This document shows positions 29,001 to 42,400 of a DNA stretch of 64,000 nucleotides, piece by piece. Position 1 is the first letter of the stretch. Every line of letters starts with the position of its first letter. Source of the DNA: Scylla paramamosain. Its lineage: Eukaryota; Arthropoda; Malacostraca; Decapoda; Portunidae. Below the pieces are notes generated by a model. The model was not told where the DNA came from. It did not search any database and worked only from the letters and a program-made list of their open reading frames with translations. Location of the stretch: positions 8,111,539-8,175,538 of the forward strand of contig NC_087190.1 of the NCBI RefSeq assembly GCF_035594125.1, given 5' to 3'. The translations under genes and the position numbers were made by a program.

Positions 29001-32000
29001 ATGTGATTATTCTGCTTTTTACTGCTTTGTTGCATATCACGCTCAAAAACACTCAAAAGACACTTTTCAGATAATGTCATTTTTTTCCCACATAAAGCTA
29101 GTTTCACATGTAATTTGGGATTTTCGTAACTAAGAATGTGAAAAACACTCAAAATACACACATTTGGTAAGGTAGTTCTGTTTCTCAATTAAAAGTGTTA
29201 TTCATAAGTTTTAGCATTTTGGTATGTAAGAAACTTTTCTATACACACGAGTTTTTGCGTTTTTTGTCTTGTGGTTCTTGTGAAACTATAAAACAATCAT
29301 TATGCACGTTTCTCTAAATGTCCTTTTGCTTCCGAATATAGAGTGCTTTCCATCCATTTGCGCGTTTTTTGTAGGTAAAAAGCTCAAAAACACTTTTTGG
29401 TAATTTCTTCATATTTGTTGATTTGCATCCGTTTTAGCGTTTTTCTACTAAAAGACACGTTTTCAGTAATTTTGTTTTGGATTCACATATTGACTGACTT
29501 CCATATTATTTATCGTTTTGGTGCCTAACATGCTGAAAAACACTGAATAGACAGGTTTCTGGTAAAGTCGTTTATTTTCCTTATATAGGTGGCATGCACT
29601 TTAGAGTTTGGTACATAAAAATCCGAAAAAGAGCTATAATTAACTTTTTTTGATAATGTTCTTTTTTCCAGATAAATTCCCTGAATTTTGGCAGAATATT
29701 AGCATCTTGGTACCTATGAAAATCAATATAAAAACTCTTTTTTATTTATTTATTTATTTTTTCTTTATAAAGAGTATTATTTGTGGGTTTTAACGTTTTG
29801 GTACTTAAGGAACTTAAAAATGGTCCTAATACACGTTTCTCGTCATATCCTTTCGTTTCCCAAACATAGGGTTCTTTGCATGTATTTAAGCGTTTTTGTA
29901 GGTAACATGATCAAAAACACTTAAAACATGTTTTTAGTAATGTTATTCTGCATCTCCATAAAGGAGTTTTTTGCATGCGTTTTAACGTTTTGGTTTGTAA
30001 GGAGGTCAAAAACACTTCAAGGCAAGTTCTTGGTAAAAGTTGGTTTTATTCCCACGCAATGTGATTGCCCTGTTTTTTTTGTGATTTATTGCCTAACACG
30101 CTCAAAAAAACCTCAAAAGACACTTCTGGTAATGTCATTTTTTTTCCAACATAGTTTCGCGTGCTCTTCAGGGTTTTGCTAACTATGAATGTGAAAAACA
30201 CTCAAAATACACGCATTTGGTAAGGTTGTTCTGTTTCTCAATTAATATTGTTATTCCAGAGTTTCAGCATTTTGGTATCTAAGAAACTTCTTTATATACA
30301 CGAGTTTTTGCGTTTTTTTGCCTTGTGGTTCTTGTGAACCACAAATTCTTTTGCTCAAAAATAATAAGACACTCATTATACACGTTTCTTGTAATGTTCT
30401 TTTGTTTCCCAATAGGGAGTGCTTTGTATCCATTTTCGCGTTTTTTGTAGGTAACAAGCTCAAAAACACTCAAAATGTACCTTTTTGGTAATGTTATTTT
30501 ATTTCTTTTTATTGGTTGGTTTGCATGCGTTTTAGCGTTTTTCTACGTAAAACACCGAAAAGACACGTTTTAAGTAATTTTGTTTTAGATTCCCATATAG
30601 AGTGACTTGCATGTTATTTACCGTTATGGTGCCTAACAAGTTGAAAAACACTCATAACACAGTTTTCTGGCAAAGACGTTTAATTTCCCCATATCGGTGG
30701 CTTTGCATGCACTTTACGGTTTCGTATATAACAATACGAAAAAAAAAGCTAAAATTAACTTTTTTTGATAATTGACTCATAATTTCCTGAATTTTGCCCA
30801 AATTTTGGCATCTCGGTACCTGTGAAGATGAAAAAGAAAGAAAAAATATCGTATTTTTTTATTTATTTATATATTTTTTCTCAATAAAGAGTGTTAATTG
30901 TGGCTTTTAGCTTTTTCGTAAATAATGATCTTAAAAACACTCGTAATACACGTTTCTCGCAATGTCCTTTCATTTCCCAAAAATAGGGTTCTTTGCATGT
31001 ATTTAAGCGTTTTTATTGGTAACATGATCAAAAGCACTCAAAATATATGTTTTTGGTAATGCTATTCTCTTTCTCCATAAAGTGTGTTTTGCATGCGTTT
31101 TACCGTTTTGGTATATAAGGAGTTAAAAACACTTAAAGCCAAGTTCTTGGTAAAAATTTATTTTATTGCCATGTAAAGTGCTTTATTGCTTATCACGATC
31201 AAAAACACTCAAAAGACACTTTTCTTGTAATGTCATATTTTTCCCACATAAAGCTGGTTTCGCATGCAATTTGGGATTTTGGTAACTAAGAATGTGAAAA
31301 GCAGTCAAAATACACGCATTTAGTAAAGTTGTTCTGTTTCTCAATTAAGAGTGTTATTCAAGAGTTTCAGCATTTTAGTATCTATGAAACTTCTCCATAT
31401 ACACGAGTTTTTGCGTTTTTTGCCTTGTGGTTCTTTTGAACTATAAAACAATCATTATACACTTTTCTCGCAATGTCCCTTTGTTTCCCAATATAGACTG
31501 CTTTGTATCCATTTTCGCGTTTTTTTTTGTAACAAACTGAAAAACACTCAAAATATACCTTTTTGGTAAGGTTTTTCTACTTCTTGATATTGATTGGTTT
31601 GCATCCGTTTTAGCTTTTTTCTACGTAAAACACTGAGAAGACACGTTTACAGTAATTTTGTTTTGGTTCGCCATATAGAGTGAGTTCCTTATTATTTATC
31701 GTTTTGGTGCCTAACATGCTGAAAAACACTCAAAACACAGATTTCTGGTAAGGTCGTTTAATTTCCTCATATGGGAGGCTTTTCATGCACTTTAGTGTTT
31801 GGTACATAACAGTCCGAAAAAAAGCTAATATCAATTTTTATTGATAATATTCTCTTATCATATAATTGCCCTAATTTTTCCCAGAATTTTGGCATCTCGG
31901 TACCTATGAAGGTGAATAACAAAAAAAAAAAGAAAGGAAAATCCTTTTATTTATTTTTTATTTTTTATTTTTTTTCTAAATAACGAGTGTTATTTGTGGG

Positions 32001-32786
32001 GTTTAGCTTTTTGGTAGTTAGGGAACTTAAAAACACTCATAATTCACGTTTCTTGTAATGTCCTTACGTTTCCCAAACATAAGATTCTTTGCATGTATTT
32101 AAACGTTTTTATAGATAACATTATCAAAAACATTCAAATACATGTTTTTGGTAATGTTATTCTGTTTTTCCATAATGTTTGTTTTCTATGCGTTTTAGCG
32201 GTTCGGTATGTAATTAGCTCAAAAACACATATTGGCAAAATCTTGGTAAAAGTTGGTTTTATTCCCATGTAATGTGATTGCCCTGCTTTTTAGTACTTTA
32301 TTGCCTAACACGCTCAAAAACAATTAAGACACTTAACTGGTAATGTCATTTTTTTCTCTCATAAAGCTAGTTTCGCATGCTATTTTGGGTATTGCTAACT
32401 AGGAATATGAAAAACACTCAAAATACAGGCATTTCCTAAGGTTGTTCTGTTTCTCAATTAAGATTGTTATTCATGAGTTTCAGCATTTTGGTATCTAAGA
32501 AACTTCTTTATATACACGAGTTTTTGCGTTTTTCTACGTAAAACACTGAGAAGATATATTTTCAGTAATTTTGTTTTGCATTCCCATATAGAGTGAGTTC
32601 CTTATTATTTATCGTTTTGGTGCCTAACATGCTGAAAAACACTCAAAAGAAAGATTTCTGGTAAGGTCGTTTAATTTCCTCATATAGGAGGTTTTGCATA
32701 CACTTTAGGGTTTGGTACATAGCAGTCCGAAAAAAAGCTAAAATTAACTTTTTAGATAATATTCTTTTGTTCATATAATTTTCCTG

Positions 32787-33031
32787 ATATTTTGAGTGTT
32801 TTTGAGCTTGTTACCTACAGAAAAACGCGAAAATGGACACAAACCACTCTATATTGGGAAACAAAGGGACATTGCAAGAAGTGTATAATGAATGTTTTAT
32901 AATTAAAAAAAAACACAAGGCAAAAAACGCAAAAAACTTGTGTATATGGAGAAGTTTCCTATTTAACAAAATGCTGAATCTCATGAAAAACACTCTTAAT
33001 TGAGAAACAGAGCAACCTTACTAAATGCATG
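32787..33031 (-). repeat. Inverted HOR fragment, copy 3
   Basis: Plus-strand satellite ends at TTTTCCTGA and reverse-complement monomers begin with TATTTTGAGTGTTTTTGAGC. They run to AAATGCATG and exit to plus orientation at TCAAAAACACTAAAAGG. The exit is the one found at 19715 and 26063, but the entry is internal to that of copy 2. Confidence 0.8.
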
Positions 33032-34492
33032 TCAAAAACACTAAAAGGTAAGTTTTTCGTAAAAGTTGGTTTTATTCCCATGTAATGTGATCGCCTTGCC
33101 TTTTAGTGCTTTATTGCCTAACATGTTCAAAAACACTCAAAGACACTTTTCTGGTAATGATATTTTTTTCCCACATAAAGCTAGTTTTGCATGGAATTTC
33201 GGGTTTTGGTAACTAAGAATGTAAAAAAAATCTCAAAATACACGCATTTAGTAATGTTGTTCTGTTTTTTTTTTTTTTATTAAGAGTGATATTCATGAGT
33301 TTCAGTATTTTGGTATCTTAGAAACTTCTCCATATAGTCGAGTTTTTGTGTTTTTTGCCTTGTGATTCTGGTGAAACTATAAAACACTCATTATACACGT
33401 TTCTCGTTATATCCATTTTTTTTCCTTATATAGAGTTCTTTCCATCCATTTTCGCGTTTTTTTTTTTATGTAACAAGCTCAAAAACACACAAAATATACA
33501 TTTTTGGTAATGTTATTCTACTTCTTCATATTGGTTGGTTTGCATCTGTTTTAGCGTTTTTCTATGTAAATCTTTTAAAAGACACGTTTTCAGGAATTTT
33601 GTTTTGGATTTCCATATAGAGTGACTTTCATATTATTTATCGTTTTGGTGCCTAACATGCTTTTTGGTGCCTTTTGCTTCCCAATATAGAGTGCTTTCCA
33701 TCCATTTTCGCGTTTTTTGTAGGTAACGATTTCAAAAACACTCAAAATATACCTTTTTGGTAATTTTATTCTATTTCTTCATTTTGGTTGGTTTGCATCC
33801 GTTTTAGCGTTTTCTACGTAAAACACCGAAAAGACACGTTTTCAGTAATTTTGTTTTGGATTCCCATATAGATTGACTTCCTTGGGTTTTATCGCGTTGG
33901 TTCCTAACATGATGGAAAACACTCATAAGACAGTTTTCTGGCAAAGACGTTTAATTTCCCAATGTATGTGGCTTTCCATGCAAATTAGGGGTTTGGTACA
34001 TAACAGTCCGAAAAAAAAGCTAAATTTAACTTTTTTGATAATATTCTTATTTCATATAATATCCTGATCTTTGCCCAAATTTTGGCACCTCGTTACCTGT
34101 GAAGATGAATAAGAATGAAAAAAAAAATATCGTATTTTTTTATTTATTTTTTTCTCAATAGTGTAATTTGTGGCTTTTAGCTTTTTCGTATTTAATGAAC
34201 TTAAAAACACTCATAATACACGTTTCTCGTAATGTCCTTTCGTTTCTCAAAAATAGGGTTCTTTGCATGTATTTAAGCGTTTTTATTGATAACATGATCA
34301 AAAACACTCAAAATGTATGTTTTTGCTAATGTTATTCTTTTCACCATAAAGTGTACTCGTATTTTGCATGCATTTTAGTGTTTTGGTATATAGGGAGCTC
34401 AAATACACTTAAAGGGAAGTTCTTGTTAAAAATTGGATTTATTCCAATGTAATGTGATTGCCCTGCTTTTTTAGTGCTTGTTTACCTAACAC

Positions 34493-36440
34493 GCTTTGGA
34501 AGTTTTTAAATTTATAATGTACCAAAACGATAAGACATGCAAAACACCCTTCCTGCAGAAACAAAAAGATCAAAACGCCAAAATGCATGCAAAGCACCCG
34601 ATATTGGGAAAATAAACTACATTTCCAGAAACATATCTTTTGAGAGTTTATGAGTGTGTTAGGCACAAAAAGCTCTTAAAAAGCATGGAAAGTGTCGTAA
34701 ATGGGAAAACATTAAGTGTTTTGAAGTACTTACATACCAAACCGCTAAAACGGTTGCAAACACACTTTATGGAGAAACTCAACAGCTTTACCAAAAACAT
34801 GCATTTTGAGAGGTTTTGCGCCTGTTACGTACAAAAAACGATAAAATACATGAAAATAACCCTAAAAGGGGAAAATAAAACATTAAAAGAAACGTATATT
34901 TTGAGTGGTATTGAGCTTGATAGGTACCAGAACACTAAAACGTATGAATAATACTCTATATAAAGAAACGGAACAAGATTAACCAACCCTTGTGTTTTAA
35001 GGCTTTTTTCACGTTATTAGGTACCGCAACGCGAAAATGCATGCAAAGCATACTATATGGGGAAAGGAAACATTTCCAGAAACATGTCCTTTCACTGTTT
35101 ATGAGCATGTTAGGTACCAAGAAGCTAAAAACCAAGGAAAGCACCCTATAAGAGAACACAAAAGATTACAAAAACTTTTAATTTCAGTGCTTATGAGCTA
35201 CTTACATACAAAAACACTTAAACGCATCCAAAACGCTTTGGAAAAACTGAATAACATTACCAAAAAAGCGTGTATTTTCAATGTTTTGAGTGTGTTACGC
35301 AAAAAAAAAAAAAATTAACCAACGACATTATGAGAAACTTATATAGTGTTTTTTGAGTTTCTCAGGTACTAAAACGCGAAAATGCATAAATAATACTCTC
35401 TTTAGAGAAACAAAACAATATTAGATACCAAAACGCTAAAAAGCAACGAAAGCTCCCTATTTGGAAAAGCAAAACATTACCAAAAGCGTGTCTTTTGAGA
35501 GTTTTTACAGCTACTTACGTACCAAAACGCTAAAATGCATGCAAAGCACATTTTATGGAGAAACAGAATAACATTACCAGAAACGTGCATTTTGAGTTTT
35601 TTTTTTATCTTACGTATAAAAAAAAGCAAAAATGCATGCAAAACATCCTAAATGGCGATACGAAAAGAAATAAAAAGACACTTCATTTATCAGTGTTTTT
35701 GAGAATCTTAGGTAGCAAAATGCAGAAACGCATGTATAACATTATATATGAAGAAACAGAACATTACCAAAAACGTATATTTTGAGTGTTTTTTCACATT
35801 GTTACGTAACAAAAACGCCAAAATGAATGGAAAACACCCAATATGGATAAAATAAAGGACATTACGAGAAAGATGCCATTAGTGTTTTTGAGCGTCTTAG
35901 GTACCAAACGCAAAAACTATTTAGTACCACTGTATATGGAGAAACAGAACATTACCAAAAACGTTTATTTTGTGTTTTTCACAATTTTATGTACCAAAAC
36001 GTCAAAATGACTCCAGAGCACCATGTATGGGGAGATGAAACGATATTTCCAGAAACATGTCTTTTGAGTGTCGATAGTTGTTGTTAGGTACCAAAGTTAT
36101 AAAAAGCATGGAAAGCTACCTATATGAAAGAAAAAGTCAACCAAAAATTTATCTTTTGGGTATTTTCAGCTACTTACGTACCATAACGCTGAGATGTATG
36201 CAAAACACCCTGTATTACCATAAACATTTTTTTTTCTTTTTACATATAAAAAGAAACATAAATACATGCAAAATACTTTGCATGAAGATACAAAGACATT
36301 AGAAGATACTTTTATAATGTGTTTTTTTTTTTTATTTCTTATGTACAAAGATCTATTTGACGCATTGAAGAACAGTCTATATGGAGAAAAGAACAAGATT
36401 ACTAAAAATGTGCTTTTTGAGTGTTTTTCACATTGTTAGG
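34493..36440 (-). repeat. Inverted island of monomeric satellite
   Basis: Between CCTAACACGC (about 34493) and ATAAAGAGTGTTATT (about 36441) the satellite is entirely in reverse orientation, reading GGTACCAAAACGCTAAAA and ATGCATGCAAAGCACC on the plus strand. Its monomers do not follow the 11-monomer HOR order. They resemble the monomeric satellite at 57-64 kb. About 20 monomers are present. The several open frames of 60-100 codons here share one repeating peptide pattern and are satellite translations, not genes. Entry and exit junctions are abrupt, so the island is either an inversion of older flanking satellite or a foreign block inserted into the HOR array. Confidence 0.82.
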
Positions 36441-39400
36441 TACGAAAACACTCTATAAAGAGTGTTATTTGTGGGTTTTAGCTTTCTCATACTTAACGAA
36501 CTTAAAAAAAAACTCATAATACAAGTTTCTCGTAACGTCCTTTCATTTTCCAAACATAGGGTTCTTTCCATGTATTTTAGCTTTATTTTATAGGTAACAT
36601 GATGAAAAACACTCAAAATACATGTTTTTTGGTAATATTATTCTGTTTCTCCATAAAGGGTGTTTTGCATGCGTTTTAGCGTTTTGGTATGTAAGGAGCT
36701 CAAAAACACTTAAAGGCAAGTTCTTGGTAAAACTTCGTTTTATTCCCATGTAATGTGATTCCCGTGCTTTTTACTGCTTTATTGCCTATCACGCTCAAAA
36801 ACTATTTGGTAATGTCTTTTTTTTTCCCACATAAAGCTAGTTTCGCATGCAATTTGGGGTTTTGGTAACTAAGAATGTGAAAAGCACTCAAAACACACGC
36901 ATTTGGTAAAGTTGTTCTGTATTCTTAATTAAGAGTGTTATTCCTGAGTTTCAGCATTTTGGTATCTAAGAAAATTCTTTATATACACGAGTTTTTGCGT
37001 TTTTTGCCTTGTGGTTCTTGTGAAACTATAAAACACTCATTATACAAATTTCTCGTAATGTCCTTTTGTATTCCAATATAGAGTGCTTTCCATCCATTTT
37101 CGCATTTTTTGAAGGTAAGAAGCTCAAAAACATTAAAAATATACCTTTATGGTAATATTATTCTATTTCTTCATATTCGTTGGTTTGCATCCAATTTAGC
37201 GTTTTTCTACGTGAAACACTTAAAAGACTTTTTTCAGTAATTTTGTGATGGATTCCTATTTTGAGTGACTTCCATATTATTTATCGTTTTGGTGCCTAAC
37301 ATGCACTCAAAAGACAGGTTTCTGGTAAAATCGTTTAATATCCCAATATAGGAGGATTTGGATGCACTTTAGGGTTTGGTACATAACAGTCCGAAAAAAA
37401 AAGATAAATTAACTTTTTTTCATAATGTTCTTTTTTCACATAATTTCTTTGAATTTTTCCGGAAATTTGGCATCTTGGTACCTATGAAGATGAAAAACAA
37501 AAACAAAAATTCGTTTTTTTTACTTTTTTTTTCTCTATAAAGAGTGTTATTTGTGGGTTTTAGCTTTTTGGTACTTAAGGATTTTAAAAAACACTCATAA
37601 TACACGTTTCTCGAAATGTTCTTTCGTTTCTCAAACATAAGTTTCTTTGCGTGTACTTAAGCGCTTTTATAGGTAACATGATCAAAAATACTCAAAACAC
37701 ATGTTTTGGGAATGTTATGATGTTTCTAAATGTAGGGTGTTTTGTATGCTTTTTCTTTTTAGCGTTTTAGTATATAAGGAGCTCAAAAACACTTAAAGGC
37801 AAGTTCTTGCTAAAAGTTGGTTTTATTCCTATATAATGTGATTACCCTGCTTTTTATTGCTTTATTGCCTATCATGCTAAAAAAAAAACACTTAAAAGAC
37901 ACTTTTCTGGTAATGTCATTTTTTTCCCACATAAACCTACTTTCACATGCAATTTGAGGTTTTGGTTACTAAGAATGAGAAAAACACTCAAAATACACGC
38001 ATTTGGTAAGGTTGTTCTGTTTATCATTTAAGAGTGTTATTCAGGAGTTTCAGCATTTTGGTATCTAAGTAACTTCTCCATATATACGAGTTTTTGCGTT
38101 TTTTGCCTTGTGGTTCTTCAGAATCTATAAAACACTCATTATACACATTTCTCGTAATGTCCTTTTGTTAACCAATATAGAGAGCTTTGCATCCATTTTC
38201 ACGTTTTTTGTAAGTAAAGAGCTCAAAAACACTCAAAATGTAAATTTTTGGTAATGTTATTATATTTCTTCGTATTGGTTGGTTTGCATCCGTTTTAGCG
38301 TTTTTCTACGTAAAACACGAAAAAGACACGCATTCAGTAATTTTGTTTTGGATTCCCACATAGAATTACTTCCATATTAATTATTGTTTTGGTGACTAAC
38401 ATGCTGAAAAACACTCACAACACAGGTATCTCGTAAAGTCGTTTAATTTCCTCATATAGTTAGCTTTCCATGCACTTTAGGGTTTGGTACATAACAGTCC
38501 GAAAAAAAAGCTTAAAATATCTTTTTTGATAATGTTCTTTTTTCACATAATTTCCCTGAATTTTGCCAGAATTTTAGCATTTCGGTACCTATGAAGAAGA
38601 ATAACAAAAAAAATCCAATTTTTTTTTCTCTCCATAAAGAAGTTTTAGCAGGAATTTTTGCGTTTTTTGCGTCGTGGTTCTTTTTAACTATAAAACATTC
38701 AATATACACTTTTCTCGCAATGTCCCTTTGTTTCCAAATATAGAGTGCTTTGCATCAATTTTCGCGTTTTTTTGTAGGTAACAAGCTCAAAAACACTCAA
38801 AATATACCTTTTAGGTAATGTTGGTTTGCATCTGTTTTAGCGTTTTTCTACGTAAAACACTGAGAAGACACGTTTTCAGAAATTTTGTTTTGGTTTGCCA
38901 TATGGAGTGAGTTCCTCATTATTTATCGTTTTGGTGCCTAACATGCTGAAAACACTCAAAACACAGATTTCTGGTAAGGTCCTTTAATTTCCTCATATGG
39001 GAGGCTTTGCATGCACTTTAGTGTTTGGTACATAACAGTCCGAAAAAAAGCTAATAACAGTCTTTTTGATAATATTCTCTTATCATATAATTGCCCTAAT
39101 TTTTCCCAGAATTTTGGCATCTCGGTACCTATGAAGGTGAATAACAAAAAAAAAAAAAAGAAAAGAAAATCTTTTATTTATTTATTGTTTTTTTTTTTTT
39201 CTAAATAACGAGTGTCATTTGTGGGTTTTAGCTCTTTGGTAGTTAAGGAACTTAAAAACACTCATAATACACTTTTCTCGTAATGTCCTTACGTTTCCCA
39301 AACATAAGGTTCTTTGCATGTATTTAAGCGTTTTTATAGATAACATTATCAAAAACACTCAAAATACATGTTTTTGGTAATGTTATTTTGTTTCTCCATA

Positions 39401-42400
39401 AAGTTTGTTTTCCATGCGTTTTAGCGGTTTAGTATGTAAGGAGCTCAAAAACACATATTGGCAAGTTCTTGGTAAAACTCTTAGTTTTATTCTCATATAA
39501 TGTGATTACCCTGCTTTTTAGTATTTCATTGCCTAACACGCTCAAAAACAATTAAAAGACACTTCTGGTAATGTGATTTTTTCCCTCATAAAGCTAATTT
39601 CGCATGCTATTTTGGGTATTGCTAACTAGGAATATGAAAAACACTCAAAATATAGGCATTTGCTAAGGTTGTTCTGTTTCTGAATTAAGATTATTATTCA
39701 TGTGTTTCAGCATTTTGGTATCTAAGAAACTTCTTTATATACACGAGGTTTTGCGTTTTTCTACGTAAAACACTGAGAAGATACATTTTCAGTAATTTTG
39801 TTTCGGATTCCCATATAGAGTGAGTTCTATATTATTTATCGTTTTGGTGCCTTAAATGCTGAAAAACACACAAAAGACCGATTTCTGGTAAGGTCGTTTA
39901 ATTTTCTCATATAGGAGGCTTTGCATGCACTTTAGTGTTTGGTACATAACAGTCCGAAAAAAAAGCTAATATGAACTTTTTTGATAATATTCTCTTATCA
40001 TATAATTGCCTTGAATTTTCCCTGAATTTTGGCATTTCGGTACCTATGAAGATAAATAACAGAAAAAAAAAATTCTTATTTTTTTATTTTTTTTATTATT
40101 TTTTTTCCTAAATAAAGAGTGGGTTTTAGGTTTTTTGGTACTTAACAAACTTAAAAACACTTATAATATACGTTTCTCGTAATGTCCTTTTGTTTCCAAA
40201 ACATAAGGTTCTTTTCATGTATTTAAGCGTTTTTATAGATAACATGATCAAAAACACTCAAAATACATGTTTTTGGTAATTTTATTGTTTTTCCATAAAG
40301 TTTGTTTTATATGCGTTTTAGCGGTTCAGTATATAAGGAGCTCAAAAACACTTAAAGGCAAGTTCTTGATAAAAATTGGGTTTATTCAAATGTAATGTGA
40401 TTGCCCTGCTTTTTAATGCTTTATTGCCTATCAGGTTCAAAAACACTCTAAAGACATTTTTCTGTTAATGTCATTTTTTTTTCTCACATAAAGCTGATTT
40501 CGCATGCAATTTGTGGTTTGGTAACCAAAAATGTGAAAAACTCTCAAAATACACGCATTTAGTAAGGTTGTTCTGTTTCTAAATTATAAATGTTATTCAT
40601 GAGTTTCAGCATTTTGGTATCTAGGAAACTTCTCCATATCCACAAGTTTTGCATTTTTTGCCTTTTGGTTCGTTTGAACTATAAAACACTCATTATACAC
40701 GTTTCTCGTAATGTTCTTTTCTTTCCTAATATAGAGTGCGTTTCATCCATTATCGCATTTATTATTTTTTTTGTAGGTAACAAGCTCAAAAAAACATCAA
40801 AATATATCTTTTTGGTAATGTTCTTCTATTTCTTCGTATTGGTTGGTTTGCATCCGTTTTAGCGTTTTTCTACGTAAATCACTGAAAAGACACGTTTTCA
40901 GTAATATTGTTGAAATTGCTGAAAAAACACTCAAAAGACAGGTTTCTGGTAAAGTCGAGTAATTTCTCCATATAGGTGGCTTTGCATGCACTTCAGAGTT
41001 TGGTACATTTTTTTATAATGATTTTTTTTTTTACAAAATTTCCCTGAATTTTTCCAGAATTTTGGTATCTCGGTACCTATGAAGATGAATAACAATTTTT
41101 TTTTTTCTCTATAAAGTGTTATTTGTAAGTTTTAGCTTTCTGGTACTTAAGGAACTAAAAAAACCCTCATAATACACGATTTTCGTAATGTCCTTTTCTT
41201 ATAGAAACATAGGGTTCTTTACATGTTTTTATAGGTAACATGATCAAAAACACTCAAAATACATATTTTTGGTAATGTTATTCTGTTTCTCAATAAAGGG
41301 TGTTTTACATGCGTTTTAGCGTTTTGATGTGTAAGGAGTTAAAAAACACTTAAAGGCAAGTTCTTCGTAAAAGTTGGTTTTATTCCCAAGTAATGTGATT
41401 TTTCTGCTTTTTAGTGCTTTGTTGCATATTACGCTCAAAAACACTAGTTTTCAGTAATATTTTTAAAATTGCTTCTGGTACAGGTTTCTGGTAAACTCGT
41501 GTAATTTTCCCATATAGGTGGCTTTGCATGCACTTCAGGGTTTGGTACATAACTCCAGAAAAAAGCTAAAATTATTATTTTTTTCTTTCTTTACGTAACT
41601 TCCCTGAATTTTGCCAGAATTTTAGCATCTCGGTACCTATGAACATGAATAACAAAAAAAAAAAAAAATTGTTGTATTAATTTATTTTATTTTTTTTCTC
41701 TATAAAGTGTTATTTGTGTGTTTTAGCTTTTTGGTACTTAAGGAACCTAAAAACTCTCATAATACACATTTTTTTTGTAATATCCTTTCGTTTTACAAAC
41801 ATAGGGTTCTTTGCATGTATTTAAGCGTTTTTATAGGTAACATGATCAAAAATACTTAAAATTCATGTTTTTGGTAATGTTATTTTGTTTCTCCATAAAG
41901 GGTGTTTTGTATGCGTTTTAGCGTTTTGTTATGTAAGGAGTTAAAAACACTTAAAGGCATGTTTTTGGTAAAAGTTGGTTTTATTCCCATGTAATGTGAT
42001 TGTTCTGCTTTTTAGTGCTTTGTTGCATATCACGCTCTAAAACACTCAAAAGACACTTTTCTGGTAATGTCATTTTTCCCACGTAAAACTAGTTTTGCTT
42101 GTAATTTCGGATTTTCGTAACTAAGAATGTGAAAAACACTCAAAATACTCACATTTGGTAAGATAGTTCTGTTTCTCAATTAAAAGTCTTATTCATGAGT
42201 TTCAGCACTTTGGAATGTAAGAAACTTCTTTATATACACGAGTTTTTGCGTTTTTTGCCTTGTGGTTCTTGGGAAACTATAAAACACTCATTATACACGT
42301 TTCTCCTAATGTCCTTTTGCTTCCCCATATAGAGTGCTTTCCATCCACTTTCGCGTTTTTTGTAGGTAACAATTTCAAAAACACTCAGTTCTTGTTAAAA

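Larger units (their letters stand above)
19471..34492 (+). repeat. HOR satellite array, block B
   Basis: The same 1.1-kb, about 11-monomer HOR continues, with landmarks at about 20749, 21860, 22968, 24094, 25178, 26872, 27818, 29718, 30824, 31908 and 34101. Regular stretches have a spacing of 1084-1126 bp. Irregular spacing marks deletions (for example around 27780 and 28840, where monomers are skipped) and the inverted inserts near 19.6, 25.6-26.1 and 32.8-33.0 kb. The first about 150 bp (19471-19618) are monomeric-type satellite that continues the LINE flank also seen at 56870. A hybrid junction reading CATGCTTTTTGGTGCC occurs at both about 20330 and 33655, which marks a block duplication. 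No gene is visible. Confidence 0.87.

Noticed and set aside
34640..36302. Cluster of 60-103 codon plus-strand frames with similar peptides
   Set aside because: The similarity comes from reading repeated satellite monomers in the same frame; there is no codon bias, no start context and no domain.
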